From Bacteroidales bacterium (GTDB taxonomy: Bacteria; Bacteroidota; Bacteroidia; Bacteroidales; BM520): 15,322 bases of DNA. The translations under genes and the position numbers were made by a program. The notes below the pieces were generated by a model that did no database searches, was not told where the DNA came from, and saw only the letters and a program-made list of their open reading frames with translations. The DNA is taken from the NCBI GenBank assembly GCA_028701815.1, contig JAQVPY010000034.1:1-15322 (forward strand), in the 5' to 3' direction. Each line of letters begins with the position of its first letter. Position 1 is the first letter of the stretch. Shown here in pieces: positions 7,643 to 15,243 of this stretch.

Positions 7643-8980
7643 ATGAACGTAGAAAAAATCATGCAGGATTTAACAGCAAAGCACCCCGGTGAAAAGGAGT
7701 TTTTACAAGCTGTTGACGAAGTATTAGAATCAATTGTTGAAGTTTACAACAGTAACCCTCAATTTGAAAAAGCGAAAATCATTGAAAGACTTGTTGAGCC
7801 TGATCGTATTTTCACATTCAAAGTAGTATGGGTTGATGATAAGGGAGAAGTACAGGTTAACATCGGTTACCGTGTACAGTTCAACGGTGCAATAGGACCA
7901 TACAAAGGCGGTCTTCGTTTCCACCCGAATGTAAACCTTAGCATGCTTAAATTCTTAGGTTTTGAACAAATATTTAAAAACAGCCTTACATCATTGCCTA
8001 TGGGCGGTGGTAAAGGTGGTTCCGATTTCAATCCTCAAGGCAAATCAGACGCTGAAATCATGCGTTTCTGCCAGGCCTTCATGCTTGAATTATGGAGAGT
8101 AATCGGACCTGACACTGACGTACCTGCAGGTGACGTTGGCGTTGGCGGTCGTGAAATCGGCTTCTTATATGGAATGTACAAGAAATTAGCTCGCGAACAT
8201 ACAGGCGTTCTCACAGGCAAGGGTATGACATGGGGCGGTTCCTTAGTTCGTCCTGAAGCTACCGGTTTTGGTGCTCTGTATTTTGTTCAGCACATGCTTG
8301 ACAAAGCAGGAAAAGAGCTAAAAGGCAAACGCGTTGCTATCTCCGGTTTCGGTAACGTAGCATGGGGCGCAGCTACAAAGACCACCCAATTAGGCGGTAA
8401 AGTTGTTGCTATCTCCGGTCCTGACGGCGTTGTTGAAATTCCTAACGGAATGAACGAAAAGATGATCGACTATATGCTCGATCTTCGCGCTTCCAATAAG
8501 AATATCGTTGCTCCTTTCGCAACAGAATTCCCGGAATGCAAATTCATCGCAGGTAAAAAAGCATGGCATATCAAATGTGATATCGCTCTTCCTTGCGCAT
8601 TCCAAAATGAATTAAACGGTGACGACGCTAAAGAACTTCTCGCAAACGGCACATGGGCTGTTGCTGAAGTATCCAATATGGGTTGTACTCCTGAAGCTAT
8701 CAAAGCTTTCCAAGAAGCAAAAATATTATTTGCTCCAGGTAAAGCCGTTAACGCCGGCGGCGTAGCAACATCAGGTCTCGAAATGACACAAAATGCTATG
8801 CATATCAACTGGACAGCTGAAGAAGTTGACTCTAAACTTCACGGCATCATGAAAAACATCCACCACGCTTGCGTAGAACACGGTGTTGAAAAAGACGGTT
8901 ATATTAATTATGTTAAAGGTGCTAACATCGCCGGCTTCATGAAAGTTGCTAAAGCAATGCTTGAAGAAGGTATTATCTAA
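7643..8980 (+). CDS. gdhA: Glutamate dehydrogenase, NAD(P)-dependent, hexameric type
   Basis: GdhA interconverts 2-oxoglutarate plus ammonia and glutamate using NAD(P)H, the main low-affinity ammonium assimilation step in the cytoplasm of many gut anaerobes. The 445-residue length is standard for the hexameric class I enzyme. Key segments are intact: substrate region GPYKGGLRFHP (85-95), PMGGGKGGSDF (119-129) with the catalytic Lys124, PAGDVGVGGRE (161-171) with Asp164, TGKGMTWGGSLVRPEATG (191-208), and the dinucleotide-binding loop GFGNVA (235-240). NADP is likely, but cofactor preference cannot be settled by eye. The gene is flanked by its own promoter and a strong terminator, so it is monocistronic. 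It favours T-ending codons such as GGT, GTT, GCT and CGT far more than its neighbours, which suggests high expression. Confidence 0.96.
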   Translation: MNVEKIMQDLTAKHPGEKEFLQAVDEVLESIVEVYNSNPQFEKAKIIERLVEPDRIFTFKVVWVDDKGEVQVNIGYRVQFNGAIGPYKGGLRFHPNVNLSMLKFLGFEQIFKNSLTSLPMGGGKGGSDFNPQGKSDAEIMRFCQAFMLELWRVIGPDTDVPAGDVGVGGREIGFLYGMYKKLAREHTGVLTGKGMTWGGSLVRPEATGFGALYFVQHMLDKAGKELKGKRVAISGFGNVAWGAATKTTQLGGKVVAISGPDGVVEIPNGMNEKMIDYMLDLRASNKNIVAPFATEFPECKFIAGKKAWHIKCDIALPCAFQNELNGDDAKELLANGTWAVAEVSNMGCTPEAIKAFQEAKILFAPGKAVNAGGVATSGLEMTQNAMHINWTAEEVDSKLHGIMKNIHHACVEHGVEKDGYINYVKGANIAGFMKVAKAMLEEGII

Positions 8981-9003
8981 TTAATAACCCTTTAAACCAT
9001 ATT

Positions 9004-9043
9004 AAGCGCGGACCGGACTTTTTCCTCTCCGCGCTTGTTTTTT
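9004..9043 (+). terminator. Strong intrinsic terminator after gdhA
   Basis: A perfect 9-bp GC-rich stem, AAGCGCGGA (9004-9012) with TCCGCGCTT (9028-9036), has a 15-nt loop and is followed by G and six T residues (9038-9043). It lies 23 nt after the gdhA stop and ends only 3 nt before the chromate transporter ATG at 9047, so it doubles as the boundary of the next gene. Confidence 0.88.
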
Positions 9044-9046
9044 ATC

Positions 9047-9604
9047 ATGAATTTCTACCTCGACGCATTTCTGACATTTTCTAAGATAGGCGCCTTTACA
9101 TTCGGCGGCGGCTGGGCTATGCTCTCCCTCATCGAAAAAGAAGTCGTCCAAAAAAAGAAATGGCTCTCCGAAGAAGAATTCGTCGACACAATAGCTATAG
9201 CCCAATCACTCCCCGGAATCCTCGCAGTAAACACCGCAATTTTTATCGGCTACCGCCTCAGAAAAATCAAAGGCAGCCTCGTGTGCTTCTTCGCCACTAC
9301 CCTGCCCTCTTTTGTCATTATCCTCCTGATAGCAATGTTCTTTACCCAATATAAAGATAATCCTACCATAATAAGCATCTTTAAAGGTATTCGCCCCGCT
9401 ATCGTCGCCCTTATCGCCGTCCCGGTTTTTAATACCGCTAAAACAGCTAAAATCACATGGAAAACAGCTATCATACCCATCACCGCAGCTCTCCTGATAA
9501 GCTTCCTCGGCGTATCTCCTATCTTTATCGTCCTCGCAGCTATCGTGGGCGGCATAATCTATGGCAGGTATTTCGATAAAACGACTAAAACCGAAAAGCC
9601 ATGA
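9047..9604 (+). CDS. Chromate transporter family protein, short-chain subunit 1
   Basis: This 185-residue membrane protein is one half of a split (short-chain) CHR transporter, a family best known for chromate efflux but with unproven substrates in most anaerobes. The N-terminal signature is clear: FSKIGAFTFGGGWAML (11-26), EEEFVDTIAIAQSLPGILAVN (42-62) and IFIGYRLRKIKG. About four to five hydrophobic helices follow (FATTLPSFVIILLIAMFF, PAIVALIAVPVF, IPITAALLISFLG, IFIVLAAIVGGIIYG). The ATG at 9047 was chosen over an in-frame TTG at 9035, because that TTG lies inside the gdhA terminator stem. Its TGA overlaps the ATG of the second subunit by 4 nt. No chromate-responsive regulator is nearby, so sulfate or another oxyanion is also possible. 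Confidence 0.9.
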   Translation: MNFYLDAFLTFSKIGAFTFGGGWAMLSLIEKEVVQKKKWLSEEEFVDTIAIAQSLPGILAVNTAIFIGYRLRKIKGSLVCFFATTLPSFVIILLIAMFFTQYKDNPTIISIFKGIRPAIVALIAVPVFNTAKTAKITWKTAIIPITAALLISFLGVSPIFIVLAAIVGGIIYGRYFDKTTKTEKP

Positions 9605-10125
9605 TCTACCTCCAACTGTTCTGGACATATTTTAAGATAGGATTGTTTAGCTTCGGCGGCGGATATGCCATGCTACCCTTTATCCAAGATGAGGTGGTGA
9701 ATAAACATAACTGGATTACACCTTCCGATTTTACCGACATCATAGCCATATCCCAAATGACACCCGGCCCGATAGGAATAAATACAGCCACATATATCGG
9801 CTATACCGTCACCGGCAACGTCTGGGGCTCCATTATAGCTACCGCCGCAGTTTGTATCCCGTCTTTTATTATAGTGCTGCTCGTCTCATATTACTACAAC
9901 AAATATAAAAACAGTAAACTTGTGAAATCGGTGATGAACGGACTGCGCCCCGTTATTGTGGGACTCATCGCAGCTGCCGCAATTATGCTGATTAATAAAA
10001 CTACTTTTATCAACTACGGAAGCTGGATTATCTTTGCCCTGGCGTTCATCCTTATCAAGTTCACTAAAATACACCCGATCCTCGTCATCATTTTAGCCGG
10101 TATCGCCGGTTACCTCTTTTACTAA
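9601..10125 (+). CDS. Chromate transporter family protein, short-chain subunit 2
   Basis: The 174-residue partner of the preceding gene carries the same family signature: FKIGLFSFGGGYAMLP (11-26) and FTDIIAISQMTPGPIGINTA (44-63), then YIGYTVTGNVWGS. Several transmembrane helices follow (SIIATAAVCIPSFIIVLLVSY, PVIVGLIAAAAIMLI, SWIIFALAFILI, HPILVIILAGIAGYLF). In this family, the two short proteins are thought to insert in opposite topologies and form a dimeric oxyanion carrier, usually encoded as tandem overlapping genes as here (4-nt ATGA overlap). The substrate is not shown by the sequence. It ends 8 nt from the stop of the converging BrkB gene, with no terminator visible in the gap. Confidence 0.9.
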   Translation: MIYLQLFWTYFKIGLFSFGGGYAMLPFIQDEVVNKHNWITPSDFTDIIAISQMTPGPIGINTATYIGYTVTGNVWGSIIATAAVCIPSFIIVLLVSYYYNKYKNSKLVKSVMNGLRPVIVGLIAAAAIMLINKTTFINYGSWIIFALAFILIKFTKIHPILVIILAGIAGYLFY

Positions 10126-10133
10126 TCCCCGCC

Positions 10134-11078
10134 TTATTTCTTGTTCGCATCAAGAATATTCTGACGCGCAAGCCAAATGGCCGCATTCAGCTCGAAACCG
10201 ATTATCATCGCAATGGCATATATCTTCAAAAGTACCATGAAAATAATCATGGCCCCCAAAGAACCGTATAAATAGTTGTAATTATTGAAATTAGAAAGAT
10301 ATATCTTGAAAAAATATGTCGCAAGCGCAATGATAGATACGGTGACAAAAGACCCGGGCGACCATAATTTGAATACCCTCTTTTTCCCCCCGGGAGAATA
10401 ATAAAAGATGAAAGAAATAACCCCTATCGAAAAGACAACTATCAAAAATAAACGCGTGAGCCTAAACAGCCACAGCAAAACATGCCCTCCAATGGTTTCC
10501 AAATTGACCATCTCTTTCACATACATCGTCTGATACGAAAACAACGCAACTATAATCACTAAACAGAGAAAAATACCTACGGCAAAAATCATGGATATTA
10601 TCCTCACAACCCACCACGGACGATCTAATACCGGCTGATAGGAATTATTCAACGATTTCATCATGGTACTTAAACCCTTGGACGCAAAAAACAATAACAG
10701 GACAATGGAAAAAGATGTCAAACCAACTCTCGGCTTCGACAGAAATTCATTAATGGTCTCAATAAAATAACCGGCAGTATCTACAGAGAAAAACTCGGAT
10801 ATCGTCTCTATTATCACATCTTTATCGAAAGGGAAATACGGCAATAACGTCGCCATCGCCAACACAAACGGGAAAATAGCGATAAAAAACTGAAAAGCAA
10901 TCGCAGAAGCGCGCGAATCTAAAAAACCATAGTGCATGCCATTAGTAAAGTTCTTTATAACATCATAATACCTTGCGCCCTGACACCACCGCGGGAACCT
11001 GTGCTTCGCCCGCTCAAAGTATTTCTTTAGCACACTTTTCTCGTTGAGAGTCTTCCAAAGGTCTATTTTTTCTTTCAT
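10134..11078 (-). CDS. YihY/BrkB family inner-membrane protein
   Basis: From the ATG at 11078 the product is 314 residues. It has a basic cytoplasmic N terminus (about 1-55), the family hallmark DSRASAIAFQFFIAIFPF (54-71), and six predicted membrane segments: the hallmark helix, GLTSFSIVLLLFFASKGL, VVRIISMIFAVGIFLCLVII, LFLIVVFSIGVISFIFYY, VTVSIIALATYFFKIYL and GAMIIFMVLLKIYAIAMIIG, the last followed by FELNAA. A longer frame reaches 11255, but that would overlap divergent rlmH and bypass a TATATTTG element at 11094-11101, so 11078 is preferred. Members were once named as ribonuclease BN by mistake; the real role is unclear (envelope transport or serum resistance have been proposed). It is inferred to be a cytoplasmic-membrane protein. 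Confidence 0.88.
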   Translation of the reverse strand: MKEKIDLWKTLNEKSVLKKYFERAKHRFPRWCQGARYYDVIKNFTNGMHYGFLDSRASAIAFQFFIAIFPFVLAMATLLPYFPFDKDVIIETISEFFSVDTAGYFIETINEFLSKPRVGLTSFSIVLLLFFASKGLSTMMKSLNNSYQPVLDRPWWVVRIISMIFAVGIFLCLVIIVALFSYQTMYVKEMVNLETIGGHVLLWLFRLTRLFLIVVFSIGVISFIFYYSPGGKKRVFKLWSPGSFVTVSIIALATYFFKIYLSNFNNYNYLYGSLGAMIIFMVLLKIYAIAMIIGFELNAAIWLARQNILDANKK

Positions 11079-11091
11079 CGACTTTTGTTTC

Positions 11092-11140
11092 GGCAAATAT
11101 ACGTTTTTTTTATAAACTAATAACTCAACTAATATTTGCC
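11092..11140. repeat. 9-bp inverted repeat between divergent brkB and rlmH promoters
   Basis: GGCAAATAT (11092-11100) and ATATTTGCC (11132-11140) are perfect reverse complements with 31 nt between them; their centres are 40 bp apart, close to four helical turns. The left arm contains the BrkB -7 element and the right arm contains the rlmH -33 TTTG. It may be a paired operator or simply promoter elements that happen to mirror each other. Confidence 0.5.
11094..11101 (-). promoter_or_regulatory. Probable -7 promoter element for the BrkB gene
   Basis: The - strand reads TATATTTG, an exact TAnnTTTG match, ending 15 nt before the preferred ATG at 11078. A well-spaced -33 TTTG is not seen. It lies inside the left arm of a 9-bp inverted repeat shared with the rlmH promoter. 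Confidence 0.5.
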
Positions 11141-11166
11141 AATGTGCCGCCGAAAAATTATTTTTG
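11135..11166 (+). promoter_or_regulatory. rlmH-uup promoter (Bacteroidota type)
   Basis: TTTG (11135-11138) and TATTTTTG (11159-11166, exact TAnnTTTG match) are 20 bp apart, the best promoter in the window. The rlmH ATG at 11182 follows 15 nt after the -7 box, giving a leader of about ten nucleotides without a Shine-Dalgarno sequence. Confidence 0.7.
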
Positions 11167-11181
11167 CAAAAAAGAAAATGC

Positions 11182-11655
11182 ATGAAAATTACTCTTCTTT
11201 TATGCGGTAAAACAAGCGAGCCGTGGATAACAACAGGCATGGAAATATATTCCAAACGGATAAAAAATTATATCTCTTTTGAGACAATCGTCCTCACAGA
11301 CCTGAAAAATGCCGCTAAAATGCCCTTTAACGAAATAAAATCCCGCGAAGGAGAACAAATCCTCAACGAGCTCTCTCCCTCCGACTACGCGATCCTTCTC
11401 GATGAACATGGAAACACTTTTTCTTCTGTTGCCTTCTCAAATGAGCTTCAAAAAATTATGAACTCCGGAAGAAAACGCGTGGTCTTCATTATCGGCGGAC
11501 CCTACGGTTTCTCACCTGAAGTGTACAAAAGAGCCGACTTCCGAATATCCCTGTCACCGATGACCTTCTCCCACCAAATCGTACGCGTAATCTTTTTGGA
11601 ACAACTCTACAGAAGTTTTACCATACTAAACAACGAACCGTACCACCACGAATAA
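11182..11655 (+). CDS. rlmH: 23S rRNA pseudouridine1915 N3-methyltransferase RlmH
   Basis: RlmH is a small SPOUT-family dimer that methylates N3 of pseudouridine 1915 in helix 69 of 23S rRNA, on assembled 70S ribosomes. The protein is 157 residues, matching the usual ~155-160. Family motifs are present: LLDEHGNTFSSVAF (72-85), the SAM-binding knot loop FIIGGPYGFSPEV (102-114), and the near-C-terminal LSPMTFSHQIVRVIFLEQLY (124-143) ending in NNEPYHHE. The ATG at 11182 gives the canonical MKITLLL start; an in-frame TTG at 11164 falls inside the -7 element and is rejected. uup follows after 15 nt, so the two share a transcript, both concerned with ribosomes. Confidence 0.97.
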   Translation: MKITLLLCGKTSEPWITTGMEIYSKRIKNYISFETIVLTDLKNAAKMPFNEIKSREGEQILNELSPSDYAILLDEHGNTFSSVAFSNELQKIMNSGRKRVVFIIGGPYGFSPEVYKRADFRISLSPMTFSHQIVRVIFLEQLYRSFTILNNEPYHHE

Positions 11656-11670
11656 CCCCCCAAACCCAAT

Positions 11671-13629
11671 ATGAACTACGTTGAAGTTGACAACCTGTAT
11701 AAGTCTTTCGCTGAGAAAATTCTCTTCGAGGACATTTCTTTTAAAATTGAACGCGGCGACAAAATCGCCCTCATAGCAAGAAACGGCTCAGGAAAAACCA
11801 CCCTCATTAATGTTATCCTCGGAAATGAAATCCCCGACAGCGGAAAGATAATGCTTCGCAATGATATCCACGTCAACTTCCTCCGTCAGGATACCGTACT
11901 TAACCCGGAACAAAACGTCTTCAACGCTATCTTTGAATCCGAAAATGAGTTTATTAAATGTATTAAAACATATAATGAGTGTCTGATGCTCTCACAACTC
12001 GACTCATCACCTGAGACGCTGAGGCGGTTAGAAGAAGCTACCTCAATGATGGACGCCTTCGCCGCATGGGACTACGAAAGTAAAGTTGAAGAGATCTTGC
12101 AGATATTCGAAATCCCGGACCTCAACCAAAAAATCGGACACCTCTCGGGCGGTCAACAAAAACGCCTCGCACTCGCTAAGGTCCTGATAGATAAATGCGA
12201 CATGCTATTCCTCGACGAACCAACCAACCACCTCGACATCGAAATGATCGAATGGCTCGAAAATTACCTCGCCAAAGAAAAAGTAACTCTGTTCCTTATC
12301 TCCCACGACAGATATTTTATCGACAACGTATGCAACACCGTCTTCGAACTCGACGACCATAAACTTTACAGATATAAAAGTAACGGCCGAAAAGACGATG
12401 AAAAAAGCGACCGCAATATAGAATATTCCGCCGACAAGATGCATAAGCCCAATGGCGCCTATAGTAACTTCCTAATCAAAAAAGCCGACCGTGAAGAGAT
12501 GGAAGCCAAAACCATTGAAAAAGCACGCGGAAAATATAGAATCGAGCTGGAATGGATGCGTCGTCAGCCTCAGGCGCGACAGCATAAGTCGAAAAAACGT
12601 ATTGAGACCTTCTACGACATCGAAAAAACGGCAAGACAGACCCTTAAAGACGAGTCGTTCTCCTTTAACGTGCAAGCCGCCCGCCTCGGAAAAAAGATAA
12701 TGGAGGTATATAACCTCAGCAAAGCCTTCGGCGACAAAAAGATTATCTCCAATATGACCTATACTTTCGTGAAAGGCGACAGGATAGGCATCGTAGGAAA
12801 AAACGGCATCGGTAAATCTACCTTCTTCAAACTGCTGACAGAACAAATTTATCCCGACTCAGGCAGGATAGTCGTCGGCAGTACCGTAAAAACAGGCTAT
12901 TTCGGGCAGGAGGGACTACTTTTTAACGACGACAAGAAAATCATCGACATCGTCAAAGAATGCTGCGAGGTGGCAAATATCGACAGTCGCGAAGTCGGTG
13001 CATCACAGTTTCTGTCGTGGTTCAACTTTCCGCCGGCAGTACAATATGCCTCTTTCGGCAAGCTCAGCGGCGGAGAGAAAAGACGTTTCTATCTGATAAT
13101 GGTGCTTCTGCAAAGTCCCAACTTCCTCATCCTCGACGAGCCCACCAACGACCTCGACATACAAACGCTCAACCTCCTCGAAGAATTTCTCGACTCCTAC
13201 GAAGGCGTGCTGCTTGTAGCTTCCCACGACCGTCTGTTTCTCGACAAACTCTCCGACCATATCTTCGCCTTTGAAGGAAACGGAATAATAAAGGATTTTC
13301 CGGGCAACTATACTCAATACGTGGAATGGAAGAAAGCGCGCAAAGCCGCCACGCCGTCCGAAAAGTCCACACCTAAGGAAGACACCCGTCAGCGTCCCGA
13401 ACGCCCGCGCAAGGCCACCTACAAGGAAACAAAAGAATATGAAGCCATCACCGCAGAGATGGGCACCCTCGAAAGCGAGAAAAAGACTATCATCACCGAA
13501 CTCAACAGCGCCACCACTCCAGCAGACGAACTGGAAAGACTCAGTCTCCGCTACGGCGAAATCGACTCACGCCTCTCGGAAATAGAAGACCGCTGGTTAG
13601 AATTGGAAGAAATCGTCAACGAGATATAA
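11671..13629 (+). CDS. uup: ABC-F family ATPase Uup
   Basis: Uup-type ABC-F proteins are soluble twin-ATPases that act on the ribosome; E. coli Uup has also been linked to excision of transposons. The 652 residues contain NBD1 with Walker A ARNGSGKTT (36-44), signature LSGGQQ (158-163) and Walker B LFLDEPTNHLD (179-189), and NBD2 with Walker A GKNGIGKST (376-384), signature LSGGEK (465-470) and FLILDEPTNDLD (485-496). The charged interdomain linker runs from about 262 to 335. The C-terminal coiled coil (about 584-652), which separates Uup from most other ABC-F classes, is present. The first Walker A glycine is alanine, which looks tolerated. About 24 charged residues (237-260) appear inserted between KLYRYK and NGAYSNFL. 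No membrane domain is present, so it is not a transporter. It lies 15 nt after rlmH. Confidence 0.93.
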   Translation: MNYVEVDNLYKSFAEKILFEDISFKIERGDKIALIARNGSGKTTLINVILGNEIPDSGKIMLRNDIHVNFLRQDTVLNPEQNVFNAIFESENEFIKCIKTYNECLMLSQLDSSPETLRRLEEATSMMDAFAAWDYESKVEEILQIFEIPDLNQKIGHLSGGQQKRLALAKVLIDKCDMLFLDEPTNHLDIEMIEWLENYLAKEKVTLFLISHDRYFIDNVCNTVFELDDHKLYRYKSNGRKDDEKSDRNIEYSADKMHKPNGAYSNFLIKKADREEMEAKTIEKARGKYRIELEWMRRQPQARQHKSKKRIETFYDIEKTARQTLKDESFSFNVQAARLGKKIMEVYNLSKAFGDKKIISNMTYTFVKGDRIGIVGKNGIGKSTFFKLLTEQIYPDSGRIVVGSTVKTGYFGQEGLLFNDDKKIIDIVKECCEVANIDSREVGASQFLSWFNFPPAVQYASFGKLSGGEKRRFYLIMVLLQSPNFLILDEPTNDLDIQTLNLLEEFLDSYEGVLLVASHDRLFLDKLSDHIFAFEGNGIIKDFPGNYTQYVEWKKARKAATPSEKSTPKEDTRQRPERPRKATYKETKEYEAITAEMGTLESEKKTIITELNSATTPADELERLSLRYGEIDSRLSEIEDRWLELEEIVNEI

Positions 13630-15142
13630 CCACCGGCTCACCCATTTCGGGCATCTCAATACCCGCATAAGCGCCGAAATATGTCGGGTCACAAACCACA
13701 TATTTTTTATCGTTATAGAGCAGATACTTACCCTTTACTTCGTCATTAAAGCGAACAGCCGTAGCTACATGCGTCTTATATTCCAGCAATACCACGTCCA
13801 AGCCGAGTAATGTACTTACCACATTTGCAAAAAAAACAGCTCTGTCCTCACAATCATTATAAGGATAATACAACATCTCTTCGCAAAAGAACCATTTCTC
13901 ATGACCGAACTGCTCGTCATCATTCTTGTAGTTGTCAAAACTTGTGTACATAAAATCGAGCAGGGTATTAACAGACAGCTGTTCCGATTTGCCTTTTACG
14001 AGCGGGGTCAGGCAAGTCTTTATGGACTCATTTAAATCTCTACTGATAGCAGCATTGAAATATACTTTCAGATCTACTAACGGATAATCTTTATAATAAT
14101 CCATAAGGTTGGAATTATACATAAACGTCATCGGATCTGAATTATTCCCATAGCGTAATGTTTTTGTGGCGATATTCTCGTTAAACTGAGGCTCTTCATC
14201 AATTAACAGGTTCAGTCTCTTCGCATAATTCTTATTGAATACCTTTTCATAAGTATATATAACATTATTGCCTGTTATGGGAACATTGTCGAAATTAAAC
14301 ATATAGTATTTAACATCATCACATTCAACATATTTTTGACAGTAGCTGTTTTGATAAAACGGCAGCAGGACAATAAGGTGTTCATTACACCGCCCTATTT
14401 TTGCGCTGTAACCGGACTGACATAACAGAAACACAGTATAAAGGGTTTTCTCATCATCGCCTTTCTTAAAAATATTTTCTGCAGCCTTTTTGCATATCAA
14501 ATAATAGCCCCAGTCGTTAAGTTTCATATCCGCCTTGATTTTTTGGCATTTTGCGAGAACATATCCATTATCTGCCTTCATAACTTTGCTCCAGAACTCG
14601 CCCACTTGAGATTCATTAATGCTCGACAAAACGATATCTGATAATTGTGGCGAAGCGCAGCAGACATTAACAGGAGTATTATATATCAGTGTATTAACAA
14701 TATAATCTTCTTTTTCAAATTCAGAAGCCGCATTTATTTCGGATTGCCGCAGAGTTTCAACAAAATCAGTTGCTTTCTTATAATTCTTTTCTTCCTCCGG
14801 CGACATCTCCAAGTCTTCAGCGTTGACTTCCTGTTCATATATAACCTGTTCCGATACAGGAACGGCCTCATCCGGGGAAGAAACCGACACCGGCTCTACT
14901 GGTTTCGGTTTCGAGGGCACCGGAATACCGTCTTTGACATCAAATTCCGTCCATTTTTCTTTCAGATACTCAGCAAATTCCTTATTTATCTTTTCGAGAT
15001 ACTTGTTATATTCTTGATTTTTATCTGCGACATAACCATTTCTCGCGGCATTACCCGACTTGACAAAATCATCAAACGTCTGCGAATATCCGGAAAACGA
15101 AAAAGCGAAAAAGGCAATTGTAAAAAGTAAAAATTGTTTCAT
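13616..15142 (-). CDS. Secreted transglutaminase-like cysteine protease-fold protein
   Basis: The 508-residue protein opens with a signal peptide (MKQFLLFTIAFFAFSFSGYS, cleavage before QTF). Next is a charged, probably helical segment (22-67) resembling a recurrent Bacteroidales N-terminal module (EYNKYLEKINKEFAEYLKEK, then a W and aromatic residues). A proline-rich linker (73-105) with KPKPVEPVSV leads to a long alpha-rich middle. The C terminus holds a transglutaminase-like core: Cys431 in NDCEDRAVFFANVV, His458 in THVATAV and Asp485 in VCDPTYFGAYAG, the expected Cys-His-Asp order and spacing. Activity could be proteolytic, amidase or cross-linking in the periplasm or outside the cell; the substrate is unknown. 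Its last 14 nt overlap the end of convergent uup. The region upstream of its start carries a probable IS3-type gene about 100 bp away. Confidence 0.82.
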   Translation of the reverse strand: MKQFLLFTIAFFAFSFSGYSQTFDDFVKSGNAARNGYVADKNQEYNKYLEKINKEFAEYLKEKWTEFDVKDGIPVPSKPKPVEPVSVSSPDEAVPVSEQVIYEQEVNAEDLEMSPEEEKNYKKATDFVETLRQSEINAASEFEKEDYIVNTLIYNTPVNVCCASPQLSDIVLSSINESQVGEFWSKVMKADNGYVLAKCQKIKADMKLNDWGYYLICKKAAENIFKKGDDEKTLYTVFLLCQSGYSAKIGRCNEHLIVLLPFYQNSYCQKYVECDDVKYYMFNFDNVPITGNNVIYTYEKVFNKNYAKRLNLLIDEEPQFNENIATKTLRYGNNSDPMTFMYNSNLMDYYKDYPLVDLKVYFNAAISRDLNESIKTCLTPLVKGKSEQLSVNTLLDFMYTSFDNYKNDDEQFGHEKWFFCEEMLYYPYNDCEDRAVFFANVVSTLLGLDVVLLEYKTHVATAVRFNDEVKGKYLLYNDKKYVVCDPTYFGAYAGIEMPEMGEPVVISR

Positions 15143-15243
15143 AAAAAAATTTTATTACACTTATTATATAGTCCTTTGAATATAAAAATCTATCATGTCA
15201 ATGCCTGAAATAGGTTGACCACTTTTAAATCAAAAAAAGTACA
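15143..15243. other. Intergenic region holding the tgl-like promoter and possibly an IS left end
   Basis: This 101-nt AT-rich gap separates the transglutaminase-like gene (- strand) from the probable transposase frame (+ strand). No TAnnTTTG element is clear for the - strand gene. If the rightmost gene is an IS, its left end should lie here, most plausibly in the less AT-rich stretch 15204-15222 (around TAGGTTGACCACTTTT), which has a TG-starting option at 15206. The other terminus is outside the window, so no inverted repeat or target duplication can be confirmed. Confidence 0.3.

Noticed and set aside
8470..8808. - strand open frame of 112 codons inside gdhA
   Set aside because: It is antisense to conserved dehydrogenase sequence; the open frame reflects the biased codon use of gdhA.
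9035..9046. TTG start for the first chromate transporter subunit
   Set aside because: It lies in the 3' arm of the gdhA terminator stem; ATG at 9047 gives the usual family start.
10126..10133. Shared terminator between the converging chromate transporter and BrkB genes
   Set aside because: The gap is 8 nt and no hairpin with a T tract is visible in it or at the gene ends.
11079..11255. N-terminal extension of the BrkB protein to a start at 11255
   Set aside because: It would overlap rlmH coding sequence, bypass the TATATTTG element, and adds residues unlike the family N terminus.
12472..12846. - strand open frame of 124 codons inside uup
   Set aside because: It is antisense to well-conserved ABC-F sequence and has no independent start region.
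14645..15130. Long + strand open frame opposite the transglutaminase-like gene
   Set aside because: Composition is an F/R/I-rich shadow of the real - strand gene, with no recognisable domain.
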